Positions 36,401 through 39,238 of a stretch of DNA of 39,238 nt are shown here, piece after piece. How positions within the stretch are numbered: position 1 is the first letter of the stretch; the number at the start of each line of letters is the position of its first letter. The notes below the pieces were generated by a model, which saw nothing but the letters and a program-made list of their open reading frames with translations, did no database searches and was not told where the DNA came from. The translations under genes and the position numbers were made by a program. The stretch is from Rhodococcus oryzae. Lineage in GTDB: Bacteria; Actinomycetota; Actinomycetes; Mycobacteriales; Mycobacteriaceae. The DNA lies in the NCBI RefSeq assembly GCF_005049235.1, contig NZ_SUMD01000020.1, positions 1 to 39,238 on the forward strand, in the 5' to 3' direction.

Positions 36401-39238
36401 CGAGCCGGTCGGCCTCGGCCAGCTGGTAGAACGCGGACGGCGTCTGGTTCAGAACCGTCACTCGCTCGCGCCGCAGCAATTCCAGGAACTGCTCGGGCGA
36501 ACGAGAGGTGAAGAAGTCCACCACGACCAGCGTGCCGCCGTAAAGGAGCGGGCCCCACAGCTCCCACACCGAGAAGTCGAACGCGTAGGAGTGGAACATA
36601 GTCCAGACGTCCGAATCGTCGAACCCGAACTCTGACTGGGTGTTCGCGAACAGCCGTGCCACGTTCTGATGCGGAACGAGCACACCCTTCGGCCTACCCG
36701 TGGATCCCGACGTGTAGATCACGTAGGCCACGTTGGCGGGTGACAGCGGGGCCAGTCGGTCCGCATCGGTGACCGTGGCCGAGTCGAACTCGGACAGATC
36801 CAGGGTGTCCGATTCGATCACCAGGAGCTCGACGGGCAGCGCCATCTCGCTGTCGGCCGAACTGATCACACAGATCGGCTTCGCGTCCGCGAGCATGTAC
36901 TCGATGCGGTCCGCCGGATAGTTGGGGTCGACCGGCAGGTATCCGCCACCGGCCTTGACCACCGCCAGCAGCGCAATCACCAGCTCGCTCGACCGCGGCA
37001 GCGCGACCGCGACCAGCGACTCCGGGCCCACACCGCACGAGATCAGCTTCCTGGCAAGCCGGTTAGCTCGCTCGTCCAGTTCCCGGTAGCTGATCGAATC
37101 GTCGGCGAACCGCAGGGCCACCGCGTCACCGTGACCGGCCGCGGTGGCGTCGAACAGGTCGACGAGGGTCGAATCGACCCCGGCATCGGCGCCCGACGAG
37201 TTCCACTCGGAGAGTAGGAGATCCCGTTCGACGGAATCGAGAATGTCGATGTCGCCAACCGCGACAACGGGGTTCGCGACCACGGACTCGAGCACCCGGA
37301 GGAATCGACGCTCGAACTCGCGCATCGTCGAGTCGTCGAACAGATCGGTGGCGTAGGTCAGCTCGGCAGCCATCCCGGACGGGACACCGCTGGCGTCGAT
37401 CGACTCGGTCATCGTCATCTGGAGGTCGAACTTTGCGATCCTGGCATCGAAATCGACACCGCTCACGCTCAGACCGGGCAGTTCGAGGGTGGCCATCTCG
37501 AAGTTCTGGAAGGACAGCGCCACCTGGAACAGCGGGTGACGCGCCTGCGAGCGGGTCGGGCTGAGTACCTCCACAAGCCGCTCGAACGGAACGTCCGCAT
37601 GAGCGAACCCCGCGACGTCCACGCCGCGTACCTGCTCGAGCACCTCCTCGAAGTTCGAGTCCGCCTCGATCTGGGTGCGCAGGACGAGAGTGTTGACGAA
37701 CATGCCGACGAGGTCGTCGAGGGCGGCGTCACCGCGACCGGCAAATGGCGTACCGACCGCGATGTCCTGCGTTCCCGAAATCCTCGACAGAACCACGGAC
37801 AGCGCCGCGTGCACCACCATGAACATGGTGGCGTTGTGCTTGCGCGCGAGCTCTGCGAGCGCCACGTGCAGGTCCGCAGCAATCGTGAAGCCCTGTGTCG
37901 CACCGCGATACGAAGCGACGGCGGGCCTGGGGCGGTCGGCAGGCAGGTCGAGCTGATCGGGCAGCCCTGCCAACGCCGCCGTCCAGTACTGCAGCTGCGA
38001 GGAGATCAGCGATGCGGAATCATCCTCGGAGCCGAGTACCTCCCGCTGCCACAGGGTGTAGTCGGCGTACTGCACCGGTAGCGGCATCCACGCCGGTGCC
38101 ATGTCGGCGCTGCGCGCCGCATAGGCGACCATCACGTCGCGAACCAGCGGCCCCATGGAGAAACCGTCAGCCGCAATGTGGTGCACCACGATCATCAGGA
38201 CGTGGTCGGTCTCACCTTCCCGCAGGAGCCGCGCACGGATCGGCACCTCCTGCGTGACGTCGAAGCCTCCCGACGCCTCGGCTATGACCCGGGCAAGCAG
38301 CTCCGACTCCGACACCTCGATCGGGTTCAGGTCGGGGACCGCCTGCGCCACGGGGACGATCACCTGCACCGGGCCCTGCGCGGTGTCCGGGTACATCGTG
38401 CGCAGGATCTCGTGGCGTCCGATGACGTCAGTGACAGCCGCCTGCAATGCCGCCTCGTCGAGACATCCCGACAGACGCACCGCGGCGGGAATGTTGTTCA
38501 CCGCCGACGCGGTGTCGAACTGGTTCAGGAACCACATCCGGGACTGAGCCAGCGACAACGGAATCTGCGCGGGACGCTCCATCGCGACCAGAGCGAGGCG
38601 GCCGCCGTCCCCGGCATGCGATTCGATGCGGGACGCCAGGCCCGCCACCGTCGACGCCTCGAACAACTCTCGAACGGGCACGGTGGTGTCGAGCGCGACG
38701 CCGAGACGGGCCGCGACCTGCGTGGCGATCAGCGAGTTACCGCCGAGCTCGAAGAAGTCGTCGTCACGACCGACCCGCTCGACCTTGAGCACCTCCGCGA
38801 ACGTGCCGGCGACGATCTCTTCGATCGGGGTGGACGGTGCCCGGAAGACCTTGGCCTCGAACACGGGTGCGGGCAGCGCCTTGCGGTCGAGCTTGCCGCT
38901 CGCATTCACCGGGAACGCCTCGAGCACAACCACGACTGCCGGGACCATGTAGGCGGGGAGCGTGCGCCCGACCATCGCCTTCAGCTCATCGACATCGACG
39001 GCCGCACCCTCGACCGGGACGACGTAGCCGACCAGCTGCTCGCCGGAGTGCAGGTCGCTGCGCACCAGAACGACGGACTGGGCGACCCGCTCGTGGGCGA
39101 GCATGGCCGATTCGATCTCGCCGAGCTCGATCCGCAAACCACGCAACTTCACCTGGAAATCAGTACGACCGATGTACTCCAACTCACCGCCGGCAGTCCA
39201 CGTCACCAAGTCACCCGTCCGGTACATCCGCTCACCCG
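30474..39238 (-). CDS. Nonribosomal peptide synthetase, C-terminal part (5' end outside window)
   Basis: 2920 residues are visible, entering inside an A domain just before its RTGDL motif. Order: (A)-T, C-A-T, C-A-T, C, then a 99-residue tail. Carrier serine codons are at 38733-38735, 35517-35519 and 32310-32312. The three C domains have intact HHI(A/S)ADG motifs. The protein ends neither with a carrier nor with a release domain: after the last C domain comes a degenerate A-domain N-terminal fragment and a TGA stop at 30474-30476. The next gene starts 109 bases downstream with an A domain, so the two proteins must cooperate in one module. The start, loading module and number of upstream modules cannot be seen. 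Initiation by fatty acid or amino acid is therefore unknown. Confidence 0.95.
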   Translation of the reverse strand, partial: GERMYRTGDLVTWTAGGELEYIGRTDFQVKLRGLRIELGEIESAMLAHERVAQSVVLVRSDLHSGEQLVGYVVPVEGAAVDVDELKAMVGRTLPAYMVPAVVVVLEAFPVNASGKLDRKALPAPVFEAKVFRAPSTPIEEIVAGTFAEVLKVERVGRDDDFFELGGNSLIATQVAARLGVALDTTVPVRELFEASTVAGLASRIESHAGDGGRLALVAMERPAQIPLSLAQSRMWFLNQFDTASAVNNIPAAVRLSGCLDEAALQAAVTDVIGRHEILRTMYPDTAQGPVQVIVPVAQAVPDLNPIEVSESELLARVIAEASGGFDVTQEVPIRARLLREGETDHVLMIVVHHIAADGFSMGPLVRDVMVAYAARSADMAPAWMPLPVQYADYTLWQREVLGSEDDSASLISSQLQYWTAALAGLPDQLDLPADRPRPAVASYRGATQGFTIAADLHVALAELARKHNATMFMVVHAALSVVLSRISGTQDIAVGTPFAGRGDAALDDLVGMFVNTLVLRTQIEADSNFEEVLEQVRGVDVAGFAHADVPFERLVEVLSPTRSQARHPLFQVALSFQNFEMATLELPGLSVSGVDFDARIAKFDLQMTMTESIDASGVPSGMAAELTYATDLFDDSTMREFERRFLRVLESVVANPVVAVGDIDILDSVERDLLLSEWNSSGADAGVDSTLVDLFDATAAGHGDAVALRFADDSISYRELDERANRLARKLISCGVGPESLVAVALPRSSELVIALLAVVKAGGGYLPVDPNYPADRIEYMLADAKPICVISSADSEMALPVELLVIESDTLDLSEFDSATVTDADRLAPLSPANVAYVIYTSGSTGRPKGVLVPHQNVARLFANTQSEFGFDDSDVWTMFHSYAFDFSVWELWGPLLYGGTLVVVDFFTSRSPEQFLELLRRERVTVLNQTPSAFYQLAEADRLAEPGSQDLALRYVVFGGEALELRRLSDWYSRHGDRAPRLVNMYGITETTVHVSHRQVDEAMASAASASVVGQAIAGLQVFVLDTRMRPVPVGVPGEMYVAGVQLARGYLGQPALTAGRFVANPFGGAGSLLYRSGDLARWNRHGDLEYLGRADDQVKVRGFRIELGEIESAVLAQESVGQVAVVVREDTPGNVRLVAYVVPAAGVALDMDAVRAGTAALLPEYMVPAAYMTLEDIPLTANGKLDRKALPAPVVEARAFRAPSTPVEEIVANTFAGVLGLDRVGLDDDFFDLGGNSLIAAQVTSRLGVALDARVPVRALFESSTVVALAAALAARAGEGARPALVAQDRPERLPLSPAQQRMWFLNRFDTTSTAYSIPMAIRLLGDLDVAALEAAVGDVFARHESLRTMYPETPDGAVQVIVPVAQSIPDLMPVQTRVEDLPELLMELASTQFDVTAEVPVRIRLFQLEAGIESTGRPEFVLASVVHHISADGSSMAPFVRNIMIAYSARVEGREPDWAPLPVQYADYALWQREVLGSEDDQESVSAQQIGYWREALAGLPDQLDLPSDRPRPPAQSYNGGRVAFDIDARVHRGLSELARSQSSTLFMATHAALAVLLARLSGTDDIAVGTPIAGRGEAALDELIGMFVNTLVFRTQVDGSLGFADLLAGVRETDLQAFGHADVPFERLVEVLNPARSTARHPLFQVGFSFQNVAQTSLELPGLEVSALDVDTQIAQFDLQLFLTERYDADGAPAGLDALFSFATDLFDQSTVQLFADRFVRILDAVIVDPTAAVGDIDLLDTTERDLVLAGWNATEATVPAVTLVDLVDEQVAAVPDAVALSFEQSELTYREFDARVNRLARRLISEGVGPESLVALAMRRSVDLVVGMYAVVKAGGAYVPIDPDHPTERIQQILETAAPVLVLTTSRDGFDGAGGGTALCVDTLDLSGLLDGPIGDAERMGPLRASHPAYVIFTSGSTGRPKGVAVSHGAIVNQLVWMRSEFGLDGTDSVLLKTAATFDLSVWEFWSASVSGGRTVIAKPGGHQDPDYLLDLIRTQSVTTLHAVPSMLSMLGSAAAGGALSASLRRVLAIGEALPAATAQAFRGANAADLFNLYGPTEAAVSVTSHEVADEDTGSVPIGVPEWNTQVYVLDDRLRPVPAGVSGELYLAGAQLARGYYGRADLTSDRFVANPFGSAGERMYRTGDLVAWRPDGNLEYLERSDFQVKVRGFRIELGEIESVLARDESVGSVVVAARTDAQTGDRLVAYIVAAAGQEVDTAALKAEAARSLPSYMVPAAFMELDAMPLTVNGKLDRKALPDPEFTATEFREPTTIVEQLVADTIAGVLGAERVGLDDDFFALGGNSLVATQVAARLGAALDTQVPVLWLFEAPTVGELAVRVEAHAGSGGRLALVAAERPEQVPLSLAQQRMWVLNQMAPDSAAYNIPAAIRLSGLLDVPALEAAVLDVLDRHEVLRTMYPDGADGPVQVIVPLEEMAPSLAPVQVTEQALAEALAQMVGTGFDVTASVPVRVALFELAPTEYVFVVVIHHISADGFSMGPLTRDVMIAYSSRVDGRVPAWAPLSVQYADYSLWQRELLGSEDDPESLITRQLAYWTNELAGVPEQLELPTDRPRPARASMMGGSFDFVVGSDLTDRLSRVARDHSATMFMVIHSAFAVLMSRLSGSSDIAIGTPVAGRGEQVLDDLIGMFVNTVVLRTAVTSGSTFEELLGQARSKDLAAFGHADVPFERLVDVVGRQRSTAYTPLFQVMFAFQNMTTRSLQLPGLEVSALDDGFDQAKVDLQLTAMEQFDELGKLAEIQMRFTYATDLFELETIQLFAGRFARILEAIAENPAVVLRSIDILTDQERSRFAPKPAFTVRDLPDLVAAAAAAAPDAIALSHDGRDVTYGQLGTKLVAVSKSMGSALKPEALVTVSLSGLLPGILPALGAEGHARALESLISASRSIVEKAQSDSPA
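30477..30773 (-). other. C-terminal degenerate A-domain fragment, candidate docking element (donor side)
   Basis: The last 99 residues of the upstream NRPS begin DLPDL, pass an Ala-rich helix to [18 protein letters not shown] (an A1-like motif) and [15 protein letters not shown], and end in a stretch with ALESL. They correspond to roughly the first 65 residues of an A domain plus a divergent helix. All later A motifs are absent, so the fragment cannot adenylate. By eye I count about 33 identities over about 82 ungapped positions with the N-terminus of the giant NRPS. Confidence 0.7.
30780..32170 (-). other. Terminal condensation domain U4 (acts on module D1 in trans)
   Basis: A full-length C domain: C1 [34 protein letters not shown] and DVPFERL. 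It is not followed by its own A-T. After DVPFERL it reads [12 protein letters not shown] where nearly all other C domains here read VEVLNPxRS, so this region is diverged. It should condense the chain on the U3 carrier with the residue on the D1 carrier of the giant protein. Confidence 0.85.
32175..35378 (-). other. Module U3 (C-A-T), code DLWHLILVSK
   Basis: The C domain has HHISADGSS and the [15 protein letters not shown] signature of the U3/D8/D9 subgroup. The pocket is identical to D8, and the substrate is unassigned. Carrier serine codon 32310-32312. The carrier third-helix region reads VPVLWLF (LWLF codons at 32238-32249), a change otherwise seen only in D9. Confidence 0.85.
35380..38595 (-). 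other. Module U2 (C-A-T), predicted threonine
   Basis: The C domain has HHIAADG. The pocket D-F-W-N-V-G-M-V-H-K is the established threonine code (DFWNxGMVHK). The A5 motif is YGITETT and A8 has DDQVKVRGF, both usual for threonine domains. Carrier serine codon 35517-35519, in [12 protein letters not shown]. Confidence 0.88.
38600..39238 (-). other. Module U1, end of A domain and carrier domain only
   Basis: Visible parts are the RTGDL motif, A8 ([14 protein letters not shown]), A10 (NASGKLDRK) and a carrier with its serine at 38733-38735. The specificity pocket lies to the right of the window. The LRGL form of A8 occurs otherwise only in D1 and D5, both serine domains, so serine is a weak guess. 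Confidence 0.75.

Overview
The window is GC-rich, densely coding actinobacterial DNA. The MbtH partner, the GTG starts and the style of the condensation and adenylation domains fit a mycolic-acid actinomycete (Mycobacteriales, for example Gordonia, Rhodococcus or Nocardia). I cannot fix the genus from sequence alone.

Layout. (1) 1-217, minus strand: the 5' end of an asparagine synthetase gene of the E. coli AsnB type, running off the left edge. (2) 218-514: a divergent intergenic region with three inverted repeats. (3) 515-1543, plus strand: a secreted trypsin-like serine protease. (4) 1563-1610: a strong hairpin between convergent genes. (5) 1617-39238, all minus strand: a nonribosomal peptide synthetase (NRPS) operon, read right to left. 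It holds an upstream NRPS whose 5' end lies outside the window (30474-39238), a giant 9482-residue NRPS (1916-30364) and an MbtH-like gene (1617-1838).

Assembly line. In order of synthesis the upstream protein shows (A)-T, C-A-T, C-A-T and a last C domain with no A domain behind it. The giant protein opens with an A-T pair that has no C domain, continues with eight C-A-T modules and ends in a type I thioesterase. At least 12 residues are therefore programmed; the true number depends on genes to the right. No epimerization, methylation, oxidation or ketosynthase domains are present. Ten-residue specificity codes, read by alignment to GrsA PheA, give: U1 outside the window, U2 Thr, U3 DLWHLILVSK (unassigned), D1 Ser, D2 DVWDFILVSK (unassigned), D3 DINVGGGIVK (tentative), D4 DPWGQAALTK (unassigned), D5 Ser, D6 as D2, D7 DALFMGVILK (aliphatic-like), D8 as U3, D9 as D2. 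The order suggests a duplicated block of four modules (D1-D4 and D5-D8). The MbtH-like protein would serve as adenylation-domain cofactor, and the thioesterase would release or cyclise the peptide.

The most unusual point is the junction of the two NRPSs. A single module is cut between its C domain (end of the upstream protein) and its A domain (start of the giant protein). Each broken end carries a copy of the same degenerate first fragment of an A domain. The two copies align with each other without gaps over about 82 residues. I propose this as a candidate docking pair for a C/A interface. A second subtle signal is a change from Arg to Leu-Trp in the last carrier domain of each of the two proteins.
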